35,715 nt of DNA, from positions 1-35,715 of the forward strand of contig CAIPAT010000351.1 in the NCBI GenBank assembly GCA_903863035.1, in the 5' to 3' direction. Positions 16,871 to 24,394 of the stretch are shown in pieces (within the stretch, counting starts at the first letter, position 1; every line of letters begins with the position of its first letter). The position numbers and the translations under genes were made by a program. The notes under the pieces were generated by a model that searched no databases, was not told the DNA's origin, and saw only the letters and a program-made list of their open reading frames with translations. The DNA is from an uncultured Lentisphaeria bacterium (GTDB lineage: Bacteria; Verrucomicrobiota; Lentisphaeria; Victivallales; Victivallaceae).

Positions 16871-19306
16871 ATGAATAAATTTCCAATTTTTGTAAATCAG
16901 GATAATGTCAGAGTGGAGTTCGACGCAGCGGGCGGCGGCTTCCCGACACTGGTTGTTTTAAAAGAAGGCAATGGCGCCGAAACAGTGATTATTGAAAACC
17001 GGAGACCGCAATTGCTGATAACGCTGGGTGACGGGCGCCAGGTGAGCCCGTTCATTCCGGATAATTGCGTAATCTCGCGTTATCCAGTCTCCGGCGGCGC
17101 CGAACGTCTGGAGTTCCGCAAACTGCTGTGGGCCGATGCCTCCGGAGCGGTCATGGACAAATTCCAGATGTCACTGCGGCACGAATTCTGGCCGGACGGC
17201 ACTGCATTCACCAGCGCGTTTTTTATGGTTGAAGACAATAACGGTCCGGACATCAAGGGGTTTGAACTGAGTACTCCGGTTAAAACCGCCGCGTTTGATG
17301 ATATCCGCTGGGGATTTTTCCCGCGCCCCATGTCCGGAGTGGACGGCGCATTCATCCAGACCATCGCCACTGCCCGGTTTATTAAATCCGGCACGAACCG
17401 CAGTTTTGACGGTCAGATTGTGCCTGAAGTTAATTTCAATTGTTACCGGCAAAAAGCGCCGGGCGTATATCTGGAATTTTTCATGGAAGGACAAAATTCG
17501 CTTTCCGGCAAACCGGACGATAATTCCAGCAGCGTGATCTGGAACGGACAAGACTCCGTTCAACTTAACTGGAATTTCCAGAAAGATATCTGCCATAATA
17601 AACAGCGGCCGTGGCAATGGCAGAACCAGTGGGGCTGGATCATCACCAAAGCACCAACCGCAAGGCGTTTCCCGCCGCTGAAAATGTATCATTATTTTGA
17701 TAACTATCTGCGCTATCCGGACAGTCGGCAGATGGAGAAGATCGCCGTGGCGGATGCTGATGTGCTGGTGACCCACGAGAATTGGCGGCTTGATCCGCAG
17801 AACGGCGGCACTCCGTATGATGCCGAACAGTTCGCCCGTGTGGTGAAGCAGGCGAGTGAGCACAATATCCGGGTTGCAGTCTATATCCGGGGCGACGAAC
17901 TTTCCGCGTCCGAAGAGTCTTGCGACTGGTTCGATTCTATGCTGAAAAAAGGTAAAGATGGACTATATATGGATTACGGCGGCCCGATTCACGAAGCGCT
18001 GCCGCCGAATGAACGTTTCCAGGGCGGACGAATTGCTTTCCGCAAACATTTTTTAAAAGTCCGGCGGTATCGTGAACGAGTCGGCGAAGACGGTATATTC
18101 TTGTCGCATACCGGGCCGTTTTTCTCGGCGCTGGGCATGACCGGCGGTAATATTGACGGCTACGTTTCCGGCGAAGGCGAACGGGGAATGCTGATCAAAG
18201 GCCGGCTGGAACATGAATATTTCAGCGAAGCGTTTGTCTGCTGCGGTTCGATGTGGACGGCGGCGTTTCCGGAGTACGGAACGGCAAAAATGGTGCCGTT
18301 TCTGGCGGCGACCGGACAATTTCCGCACAACCCGCTGGGCAGCCAACTTAAATCGTCGTCGCTCTCACACCACGGCGAACCTGGAATCAACGACGTTTAT
18401 CTGCGTCCGTTGTGGAAGTTGTGGGGACTGTTCCGGAAAGAACGTGACTTGACCATTTTCAACGATTACAACTGCTATAATGTCCTGTCTCATGCCGATA
18501 AACAGACAGGCGGCTATCTGATGATTACACGGAACAGAAAATCGGCACTGCTGATTCTTACCAATTTCAGCGAGCAGACACTCACGGTACGAACCACCGT
18601 CGACTGGGAACAGACCGGATTTGATATCGCCAACGCACAAACCTGGCTGTGCCGTCCGGTGCAGGCAACGCCGGGGTTACCGGCTGCTTATCAGTACCAA
18701 ACCGCATTCTCTGCTGAAATAGAAAGTTTGGGCGTGGCCGGATGGCTTTTGACACAGGAACCGGAACTGGTGAAAGAGTCGCTGGCGGCTTATACAAAAC
18801 CTTATCCGCTACTCGATGAGTCTGATCTTGAATATTTGAACGTGGTTAAGCATCAAAAACATTTGCGGCACGAACCGCTGCCATCCGGAAAAATGTATCT
18901 TCAAGTAAATATTCCTGCATTAAATACCCCTTATGAAGATTCACTTTATTGGGATTTATATGAAAATACGATGGAATTGGGAACGTTTGATTCTGACGGC
19001 AGTTTTAACCGCATCGGCTGGATATGCAAACTAGGTTTTGTTAAAACAGAACCGGCAAAAGAGCACTTTGTCTGGCCGGGGCAGACTTCAGCATGGATAC
19101 CGTTGCATGAGATTTTATCTGATGGCAAACATAATATGGGAATCCTGAGCATGCATCAGGGGACTCCGTTTTACTCTTTCATCACAGTAACATTGTCGCC
19201 GGATGAAAATGTTGAAAGCCAAGGCGCATATACGTTGAAATTCATGAACGAGATTGAGTCAGACCGGGCATTCTTGACTTGGAAGATTGAATTGCGGAAA
19301 AATTAA
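16871..19306 (+). CDS. Cytoplasmic TIM-barrel glycoside-hydrolase-like protein, function unknown
   Basis: This 811-residue protein has no signal peptide. An N-terminal beta-sandwich (about 1-255) is followed by a barrel-like region (about 270-530) beginning M-Y-H-Y-F-D-N-Y-L-R-Y-P. It contains D-V-L-V-T-H-E-N-W, V-A-V-Y-I-R-G-D-E-L and D-G-L-Y-M-D-Y-G-G-P. In that last motif Asp368 sits where clan-D/GH31-like enzymes carry a nucleophile. A beta-rich C-terminus follows (I-L-T-N-F-S-E-Q-T-L-T-V). The layout resembles uncharacterised hydrolase-like families of the PVC group; I cannot name one. It is the last gene of the co-oriented block, 87 bases after paralogue B. The RBS is weak (GAAGAAG). 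Confidence 0.65.
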   Translation: MNKFPIFVNQDNVRVEFDAAGGGFPTLVVLKEGNGAETVIIENRRPQLLITLGDGRQVSPFIPDNCVISRYPVSGGAERLEFRKLLWADASGAVMDKFQMSLRHEFWPDGTAFTSAFFMVEDNNGPDIKGFELSTPVKTAAFDDIRWGFFPRPMSGVDGAFIQTIATARFIKSGTNRSFDGQIVPEVNFNCYRQKAPGVYLEFFMEGQNSLSGKPDDNSSSVIWNGQDSVQLNWNFQKDICHNKQRPWQWQNQWGWIITKAPTARRFPPLKMYHYFDNYLRYPDSRQMEKIAVADADVLVTHENWRLDPQNGGTPYDAEQFARVVKQASEHNIRVAVYIRGDELSASEESCDWFDSMLKKGKDGLYMDYGGPIHEALPPNERFQGGRIAFRKHFLKVRRYRERVGEDGIFLSHTGPFFSALGMTGGNIDGYVSGEGERGMLIKGRLEHEYFSEAFVCCGSMWTAAFPEYGTAKMVPFLAATGQFPHNPLGSQLKSSSLSHHGEPGINDVYLRPLWKLWGLFRKERDLTIFNDYNCYNVLSHADKQTGGYLMITRNRKSALLILTNFSEQTLTVRTTVDWEQTGFDIANAQTWLCRPVQATPGLPAAYQYQTAFSAEIESLGVAGWLLTQEPELVKESLAAYTKPYPLLDESDLEYLNVVKHQKHLRHEPLPSGKMYLQVNIPALNTPYEDSLYWDLYENTMELGTFDSDGSFNRIGWICKLGFVKTEPAKEHFVWPGQTSAWIPLHEILSDGKHNMGILSMHQGTPFYSFITVTLSPDENVESQGAYTLKFMNEIESDRAFLTWKIELRKN

Positions 19307-19366
19307 GCCAGACATGCTGGTTCCTTTCCTGCAATATGAGAATTAAGCTTTCTACCTGTTTTCGCT

Positions 19367-19398
19367 AAAAAATAAAACGCCGGAATTACTTCCGGCGT
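19367..19398 (-). terminator. Intrinsic terminator of the DUF3395-like gene
   Basis: ACGCCGGAA (19377-19385) and TTCCGGCGT (19390-19398) form a perfect 9-bp stem with a 4-base loop. On the minus strand it is followed by TTTATTTTTT. It may also slow read-through from the plus-strand gene ending at 19306. A near-identical copy lies at 20160-20188. Confidence 0.88.
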
Positions 19399-19426
19399 CA
19401 AATATCTGTTTTTCAGTTTAACTTAA

Positions 19427-20026
19427 TCAGGGGAGATCAAGACTTTCGTTCTCACCGGCAGTAACTGTGGCTTCCTTGCCGTCAAGCTTGTACTTGATGG
19501 TCAGAACTTTGCCTACGCCTTCGGCGGGGTCGCCGAACAGCTCATTGGTGGCCGGGATTTTTTTGGTGCCGTTAGCAACCATATTTCTTACTTTTTCGGC
19601 AACATCGGCTTTCTTGTCATCGGCGCCGTATTCCGCGCTGATAATCACCAGACGGGTGTCGGTCTTAACTTTGGGCGCGGTTGATGCAGCGGCCTTTAAT
19701 GCGGCGGCCTTTGCCACGGCAGCAATCTTCTCGGCATTGATTTCAATCGATTCGCCTTCATTACATTTAAAATCCGCCTGCTTATCACCGGCTTTGGCCG
19801 TAACTTTCAGAACCTTGCCCAGACCGGGAGCCGGATCATCAAGAATATTATTATCCGCAGCAATCTTCAAGCTGTCACCTGTGACCTTTGATTGAACAAC
19901 AGTGGTAACATCGCCCCATTTGTCCTGCGCGCCGTATTCGGCTTTGATGATTTCTATTTTTTCGCCCGCCAATACCACGGAACCGGATACCAGCGCAAGC
20001 GCTGTCAGAAACATTGCTCTTTTCAT
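19427..20026 (-). CDS. Secreted protein with two DUF3395-like repeats
   Basis: This 199-residue protein has a signal peptide cut near V-V-L-A/G-E (residue 20). It carries two copies of a ~73-residue module, at 24-96 and 125-199, joined by an Ala/Lys-rich linker. Shared landmarks are A-E-Y-G-A-x-D-K, D-V-x-x-x-V, the segment D-P-A-x-G-x-G-K-V-L and G-E-x-x-x-(I/L). This pattern resembles DUF3395, known from the C-terminus of DnaJC11-type proteins, though the assignment is from memory of the consensus. AGGAGA precedes the ATG. The gene is monocistronic with its own terminator. The function is unknown; envelope or extracellular location is inferred. Confidence 0.78.
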   Translation of the reverse strand: MKRAMFLTALALVSGSVVLAGEKIEIIKAEYGAQDKWGDVTTVVQSKVTGDSLKIAADNNILDDPAPGLGKVLKVTAKAGDKQADFKCNEGESIEINAEKIAAVAKAAALKAAASTAPKVKTDTRLVIISAEYGADDKKADVAEKVRNMVANGTKKIPATNELFGDPAEGVGKVLTIKYKLDGKEATVTAGENESLDLP

Positions 20027-20159
20027 TTTACAAATCTCCTGTTTCGGTACTTTATAAAACTCCAGCGTGCAATAAGCACACAGCGTTCTATAACATATTA
20101 CATTATTAAAAATAAAGCAATACTACAAATAAAAATGAGTTTGTAATAAGTCTCTGCCA

Positions 20160-20188
20160 TAAAAAAACGCCGGAATTGCTTCCGGCGT
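20160..20188 (-). terminator. Duplicated intrinsic terminator
   Basis: ACGCCGGAA (20167-20175) and TTCCGGCGT (20180-20188) form the same 9-bp stem as the terminator at 19377-19398, differing only in the loop (TTGC versus TTAC). On the minus strand a run of seven or more T follows. It now follows the degenerate gene copy at about 20200-20310. Confidence 0.85.
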
Positions 20189-20310
20189 TGAATGTCTTTT
20201 TTTCGGCTTGACTTGATCAGGGGAGATCAAGACTTTCATTTTCACTGGCTGACCTGTTCCTTCTTTGCCGCCAAGTTTGTACTTGATCGTCAAAAGTTTT
20301 CCATATCCGG
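20189..20310 (-). pseudogene. Frameshifted 3' fragment duplicated from the DUF3395-like gene
   Basis: Read on the minus strand, this segment encodes G-Y-G-K-L-L-T-I-K-Y-K-L-G-G-K-E. It then changes frame and continues as S-E-N-E-S-L-D-L-P-stop, matching the last residues of the gene at 19427-20026 (G-V-G-K-V-L-T-I-K-Y-K-L-D-G-K-E ... E-N-E-S-L-D-L-P). The match starts abruptly near 20310, with no recognisable module sequence further upstream, and runs on into the duplicated terminator. It is a partial, broken tandem copy. Confidence 0.8.
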
Positions 20311-20485
20311 TCTTCGTGCCTGTTCCATGGTTCAACGTTATTGCAATAAGCAGTGAAAAAGCCGTTTCATTATCCATCTATTGATAACTTTACATTATGG
20401 ATTAGATTAGAAACAGCCATAATTTATAAATGAAAATTTAAAGCATGAACGCGACTTTCATGATAAACACAGCATATAGGTTAAT

Positions 20486-21043
20486 ATGAAAAATCTGTTT
20501 CTGATCATAGCTTTATTAAGCATATTTCTGCTGAACGGGTGTTCCAGTGTTAAATCCACGGAGCATCTGCCGCCAGTCTCCGGTTTTAATCCAGGCCGCT
20601 ATCTCGGCACCTGGTATGAAATTGTCCGGATGCCGCACTATTTTGAGCGCGGCTTGAGCAATGTCACAGCGACTTACTCGCTGCGTGACGAAGGCGGCAT
20701 TGATGTGCTGAATAAAGGATTTAATAAGGATTCAGGAAAGTGGAGCGAAGCCCGCGGCAGGGCTTATTTTACCGGAGCCCCTCATACGGGAGAGCTTAAA
20801 GTTACTTTTTTCTGGCCTTTTTATGGTCAGTACCGGATTATCCGGCTTGATCCGGATTATCAATGGGCAGTGGTTACCAGCGATACTATGGATTATTTCT
20901 GGATACTTTCCAGGACTCCGCAAATGCCAGCCGGCAGGCTCGAAGAACTTGTACGTCAGTCCGCTGCTGAAGGTTTTACGACTTCAAAATTCATTTTTGT
21001 GAACCAGGATACATCAAAAAATACGCATCAAGGTCAGCTTTAA
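20486..21043 (+). CDS. blc: Outer-membrane lipocalin (Blc family)
   Basis: This 185-residue lipoprotein has a lipobox L-N-G-C with the lipidated Cys19. The lipocalin signature is Y-L-G-T-W-Y-E-I (39-46), followed by the R-M-P-H-Y-F-E-R-G strand typical of Blc, D-Y-Q-W-A-V-V-T-S and W-I-L-S-R-T-P. Known Blc proteins bind lysophospholipids or fatty acids at the outer membrane and are linked to envelope stress. The length is usual for the family. The residue after Cys19 is Ser, consistent with outer-membrane sorting. Its stop codon interlocks with the stop of the convergent marC gene, overlapping by four bases. Confidence 0.93.
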   Translation: MKNLFLIIALLSIFLLNGCSSVKSTEHLPPVSGFNPGRYLGTWYEIVRMPHYFERGLSNVTATYSLRDEGGIDVLNKGFNKDSGKWSEARGRAYFTGAPHTGELKVTFFWPFYGQYRIIRLDPDYQWAVVTSDTMDYFWILSRTPQMPAGRLEELVRQSAAEGFTTSKFIFVNQDTSKNTHQGQL

Positions 21044-21666
21044 ATTGCTTTTATTCCAAAAACCGCGGACACCCCGTGAGCAATCATTTCTACTGCAATA
21101 GCTGCAATAATAAGACCGGTAACTCGAGTCGCGATATTTATTCCGGTTTCTTTCAGATACTTGACCAGCGGCAACGCCGCGCACAGCGAAATATAGGTGG
21201 CCATTCCGACAATCAAGGTGACTCCGGCAAGAATAACCATTGCCTCCCAGGAATGAGTCTGGGTGCCGTAGAGAACCGCTCCGTTAATTGCGCCCGGCCC
21301 GGCCAGCAGCGGAATCGCCAGCGGCACAACGGCAAATTGTAAATCAACCGTACCGCCGCTCATGCCGCCAAACGACGGCTTGCCGGTACCAAGCACCATC
21401 TGAACCGCGATTAAGAAGAGAATGATGCCTCCGCCGATTTGAAAAGCTCCGGCGCTGATGCTGAAGAGTTTCAGCAGCGCATTACCAAGAAAAAGCGCTG
21501 TTAACAAAATGATGGTGACAGCAATCGACGCCCGTCTGGCGATTGCCGACCGCAACGCGGCATCTGACTGCTGCGTTCCTGCCAGAAACACCGGAATCCC
21601 CTCCAGCGGATTAACCAGCACTAACAGCGTAATAAATGCTTTTGCATAAAATGTTATATCATCCAT
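21040..21666 (-). CDS. MarC-family integral membrane protein
   Basis: This 208-residue protein has about six hydrophobic segments. It carries MarC/UPF0056 landmarks: F-I-T-L-L-V-L-V-N-P-L-E-G-I-P-V-F near the start, F-Q-I-G-G-G-I-I-L-F-L-I-A-V-Q-M and P-L-A-I-P-L-L-A-G-P-G-A-I in the middle, and a final amphipathic G-L-I-I-A-A-I-A-V-E-M-I-A-H-G. Members are inner-membrane proteins of unclear transport function, and early claims of a multidrug role were not upheld. GGAGA lies 11 bases upstream of ATG. It is convergent with blc. Confidence 0.92.
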   Translation of the reverse strand: MDDITFYAKAFITLLVLVNPLEGIPVFLAGTQQSDAALRSAIARRASIAVTIILLTALFLGNALLKLFSISAGAFQIGGGIILFLIAVQMVLGTGKPSFGGMSGGTVDLQFAVVPLAIPLLAGPGAINGAVLYGTQTHSWEAMVILAGVTLIVGMATYISLCAALPLVKYLKETGINIATRVTGLIIAAIAVEMIAHGVSAVFGIKAI

Positions 21667-22139
21667 TTGGGTGGATTTCTCCTTTTAAGTTAAAAATATT
21701 ATTGCGATCCGGGGAATCCAGTTTTCTGGAATTTTCATGATGGGTAAATCTATTGGCAACGCGGAACAATTCAAGTCTGCCAATGAGAATATTTGTTGCG
21801 GTGAGCGGATCGATATACTCTGCACGGCTGAAAATTTAAAAAAAGACGAGCAGGATTTAGGATTATACATAGTAAATTATAAAAGACGCATGTAATTTTA
21901 CAGAATAATTGGGTATATACACGTTTTGCATAAAACTATTGAACCTTCTGCAAAACCGGACAAAAAATATTGCAGGTGGATTTTTTCGAGAACACAATGT
22001 ATACTAAATCAGTAACATTATTAGATTAAGAGGTTATAGTATTACTGATAGCCCAAAAACAATAATCGGAACATAAGAGTGAGTTTAATAGCTGAAAATT
22101 AAGTTATTAAAGTAAAATGTTTTGTATGAAGGATGAAAG
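21667..22139. other. Intergenic region with one candidate promoter
   Basis: No supportable gene is seen in these 473 bases. A TATACT box at 22000-22005 with a poor -35 (TGGATT, 21977-21982) may drive the GT8-like gene. The marC RBS lies at the left edge. The rest is AT-rich with no clear hairpin. Confidence 0.4.
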
Positions 22140-23081
22140 ATGTCAAACACTATTGTATTAACCAGCGACAGAAATTATATATGGGGCGTGTGGCTGCTTA
22201 TCGTATCTATGCGCAAAAACTCCATGAATGAGCCGGTTTTAATTCAGGGGGTTGGATATACAGAGTCTGACATTGCAATTCTGAAACAGTTTGCCGACGT
22301 AACGGTACTGAACAAAACTGGCAGTTCCTCCCGGAATCTTTGCTGCAGCAAACCGGACGCAATGCTCCTGCCAGACACTGATTATGTTACATGGGCTGAT
22401 TGCGATGCGATTTTTTTCGGTAATTGCAGCCGCTACCTGACCGCCGACCCGAACCATATCCATGTCGAAATGCGCGCAATGAAGGAGAATGCCGGGGTAT
22501 TTGCCCATATTTATGAAGCTGGCGACACTTATGGCGGTATTCCCGCGAAAATACTGGATACATGGCGGGAGGATATAAACGAAAACACCGAACCGGCGAT
22601 ACATACATGCTGTACCTCCTGTTTTATTTCTCTTCACAGAAGCCACCGTGATCTTCTGGAAAAATGGCGCGACCAGATGCAGAAAGTATTGCCGGATGAT
22701 GACACCGGGGTTTGTAACAAGAGCAGTTTTGCTTATTTTCAGACAGACGAATCTGTACTGAACTCAGTACTGTGTTTTTCCAGGGATGCCATTCCCCCAA
22801 CCGATAACTTTATGCTAGACAAGGACCCGGATGCCTTTTTCATCCACTTTGCATACCAGCCCAAACCCTGGCAGATGTGGAATATGTACAGCATAAAGCA
22901 TTTTGACAAAACGATTGAGCTGGTGGAATGGGCACTCGCCCAGGGCTATAAGACGCCGGGGCCGATTCCAATTTCATTGCAGCGCAAGTATCGCACACTT
23001 AATCATCTACTCGCTTATTTCGGAAAGAACTGGGTAAGGGCAAAGAAAGTGTTGCGCCGCTTAGGAGCCTTCAAGCAATAA
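22140..23081 (+). CDS. Glycosyltransferase family 8-like protein
   Basis: This 313-residue cytoplasmic protein begins with T-I-V-L-T-S-D-R-N-Y. It has D-Y-V-T-W-A-D-C-D-A-I-F-F, with Asp87-Cys88-Asp89 as the D-x-D metal/nucleotide-sugar motif. A late F-I-H-F-A-Y-Q-P-K-P-W resembles the H-x(n)-K-P-W closing motif of GT8 retaining transferases. The last six codons (L-G-A-F-K-Q) and the stop are part of a palindromic repeat related to the element at 35441-35606, so the original C-terminus may have been replaced. A good RBS (AAGGA) lies upstream. Surface or storage glycan synthesis is the likely role; donor and acceptor are unknown. Confidence 0.68.
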   Translation: MSNTIVLTSDRNYIWGVWLLIVSMRKNSMNEPVLIQGVGYTESDIAILKQFADVTVLNKTGSSSRNLCCSKPDAMLLPDTDYVTWADCDAIFFGNCSRYLTADPNHIHVEMRAMKENAGVFAHIYEAGDTYGGIPAKILDTWREDINENTEPAIHTCCTSCFISLHRSHRDLLEKWRDQMQKVLPDDDTGVCNKSSFAYFQTDESVLNSVLCFSRDAIPPTDNFMLDKDPDAFFIHFAYQPKPWQMWNMYSIKHFDKTIELVEWALAQGYKTPGPIPISLQRKYRTLNHLLAYFGKNWVRAKKVLRRLGAFKQ

Positions 23082-23097
23082 CCTTGACAGCTCCTCA
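23061..23097. repeat. Solo palindromic repeat related to the 35441-35606 element
   Basis: Bases 23061-23089 match the left end (35441-35469) of the right-hand element at 26 of 29 positions, including AATAACCTTGACA. The next bases, CTTGACAGCTCCTCA (23083-23097), match the outer right end of that element, CTTGACAGTTCCTAA, at 13 of 15. It looks like the two outer ends joined without the interior. The unit can fold: AGGAGC with GCTCCT and CAAG with CTTG. It contains the TAA stop of the GT8-like gene. Confidence 0.8.
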
Positions 23098-23137
23098 GGT
23101 ATCGTAATTCGATAACGTTGCCGCTACGGAAAGTTGC

Positions 23138-23168
23138 GAAAAAGTCAAGCCGCCATACCGGCGGCTTG
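23138..23168 (-). terminator. Intrinsic terminator of the aminotransferase gene
   Basis: CAAGCCGCC (23146-23154) and GGCGGCTTG (23160-23168) form a perfect 9-bp stem with a 5-base loop. On the minus strand it is followed by GACTTTTTCG. It may also serve the GT8-like gene from the other side, although no T-run follows on the plus strand. Confidence 0.75.
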
Positions 23169-23182
23169 TTATAAATTATAAA

Positions 23183-24361
23183 TTAGAATTTCGAGCAGAA
23201 GTTCTTGAGTCTGGAAACTGCTGTCCTGATGTTCTCTTCTGAACAGGCATAAGACAGCCTGAGGCAGTTGTCGGCGCCGAAGGCATCGCCGGGAATCGCA
23301 ACCAGCTTTTCCTCTTCCAGCAGTCTGTCGCAGAATTCACCGCTCTTCAGGCCGCAGGCGGAAATGTCGCAGAACAGGTAGAATGCTCCTTGCGGACGAA
23401 TTGATTTTACTTTCGGTATTTCACTAATCAAATTGTAAATCAAATCGCGCCTGGTCGCGAAGGAATCGCGCATCTTGTACACTTCTTCCTTACCGCAGGC
23501 CAGAGCTTTCAGCGCACCGTACTGGGCGAAAGTTGTGGGGTTGGAAGTCAGATGGCTCTGGAGGGCGCTGATCTTCTTCGACAGCCACAGCGGGGCGGTC
23601 AGGTAGCCCAGTCTCCAGCCAGTCATGGCATAGGCTTTGCTGAAGCCATTGACGGTGATAGTCAATTCGGCGATTTCCTTGTTCAGCGAACCAATACTGA
23701 TGTGCGGAAAATCCTTTTCATAAACGAGTTCTTCGTAGATTTCATCGGACAGCACCATGAAATTATGTTTGACCGCAAGCGCGGCAATCGCTTCCAGAGT
23801 GGCCTTCCGGTAAATCGCGCCGGTCGGATTGGACGGAGTATTCAGAATCAGCAGCCGGGTATTGGCGGTTACCGCCCTTTCAAGATCGGCTGGAAGCAGT
23901 TCGTAATTATTTTCCGCTTTGGTGTCAACAAAAACAGATTTCGCACCGGCGGCAGTGACCATTTCCGGATAGCTCAACCAGAACGGGGCGGGAATGATTA
24001 CTTCATCGCCGGGACCGCAGAGTGCAGCAATCGCGCTGAATACGGAAAATTTCGCACCGGGACCGACAATCACCTGGGCCGGAGTGGTCTGGATATTGTT
24101 GTCCTTAATGAATTTTTCCGCGCACGCTTTTCTCAGTTCAAGCAGACCGCTGGAATCAGTATAACCGGTTTTCCCGCTGTTCAATGCTTCAATCGCGGCG
24201 TCTTTGATGTATTTCGGCGTGTCAAAGTCAGGTTCCCCGGCGGACATGCTGCATACGTCAATACCCTGGGCTTTCATATCTTTCGCCTTCTGGGTCATCT
24301 TTAACGTCGTTGAAGGGCTGAGACCTCCCATGAATCCTCTGGTCATCTGGATATTCTGCAT
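23183..24361 (-). CDS. Aspartate aminotransferase (class I, PLP-dependent)
   Basis: This 392-residue cytoplasmic enzyme transfers the amino group between aspartate and 2-oxoglutarate. Visible landmarks are S-A-G-E-P-D-F-D-T-P (subgroup I-beta N-terminus), Y-T-D-S-S-G-L-L-E-L-R, L-N-T-P-S-N-P-T-G and S-D-E-I-Y-E-E-L-V-Y. The PLP lysine motif is G-F-S-K-A-Y-A-M-T-G-W-R-L-G-Y, with Lys242, and the carboxylate-binding arginine is in L-R-L-S-Y-A. Length is normal. AAGGA lies nine bases before the ATG. It lies 33 bases downstream of the NDK-like gene and may be co-transcribed with it. A broader substrate range (prephenate or aromatic) cannot be excluded. Confidence 0.93.
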   Translation of the reverse strand: MQNIQMTRGFMGGLSPSTTLKMTQKAKDMKAQGIDVCSMSAGEPDFDTPKYIKDAAIEALNSGKTGYTDSSGLLELRKACAEKFIKDNNIQTTPAQVIVGPGAKFSVFSAIAALCGPGDEVIIPAPFWLSYPEMVTAAGAKSVFVDTKAENNYELLPADLERAVTANTRLLILNTPSNPTGAIYRKATLEAIAALAVKHNFMVLSDEIYEELVYEKDFPHISIGSLNKEIAELTITVNGFSKAYAMTGWRLGYLTAPLWLSKKISALQSHLTSNPTTFAQYGALKALACGKEEVYKMRDSFATRRDLIYNLISEIPKVKSIRPQGAFYLFCDISACGLKSGEFCDRLLEEEKLVAIPGDAFGADNCLRLSYACSEENIRTAVSRLKNFCSKF

Positions 24362-24394
24362 TGAATCTGTTCCTTATGGTTTTATTAATTACTA

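Noticed and set aside
17171..17863. 230-codon minus-strand frame inside the 811-residue gene.
   Set aside because: Antisense shadow in GC-rich coding DNA; no family features, while the sense frame shows consistent domain structure.
23552..24304. 250-codon plus-strand frame opposite the aspartate aminotransferase.
   Set aside because: Antisense shadow of an enzyme with all PLP-family motifs.
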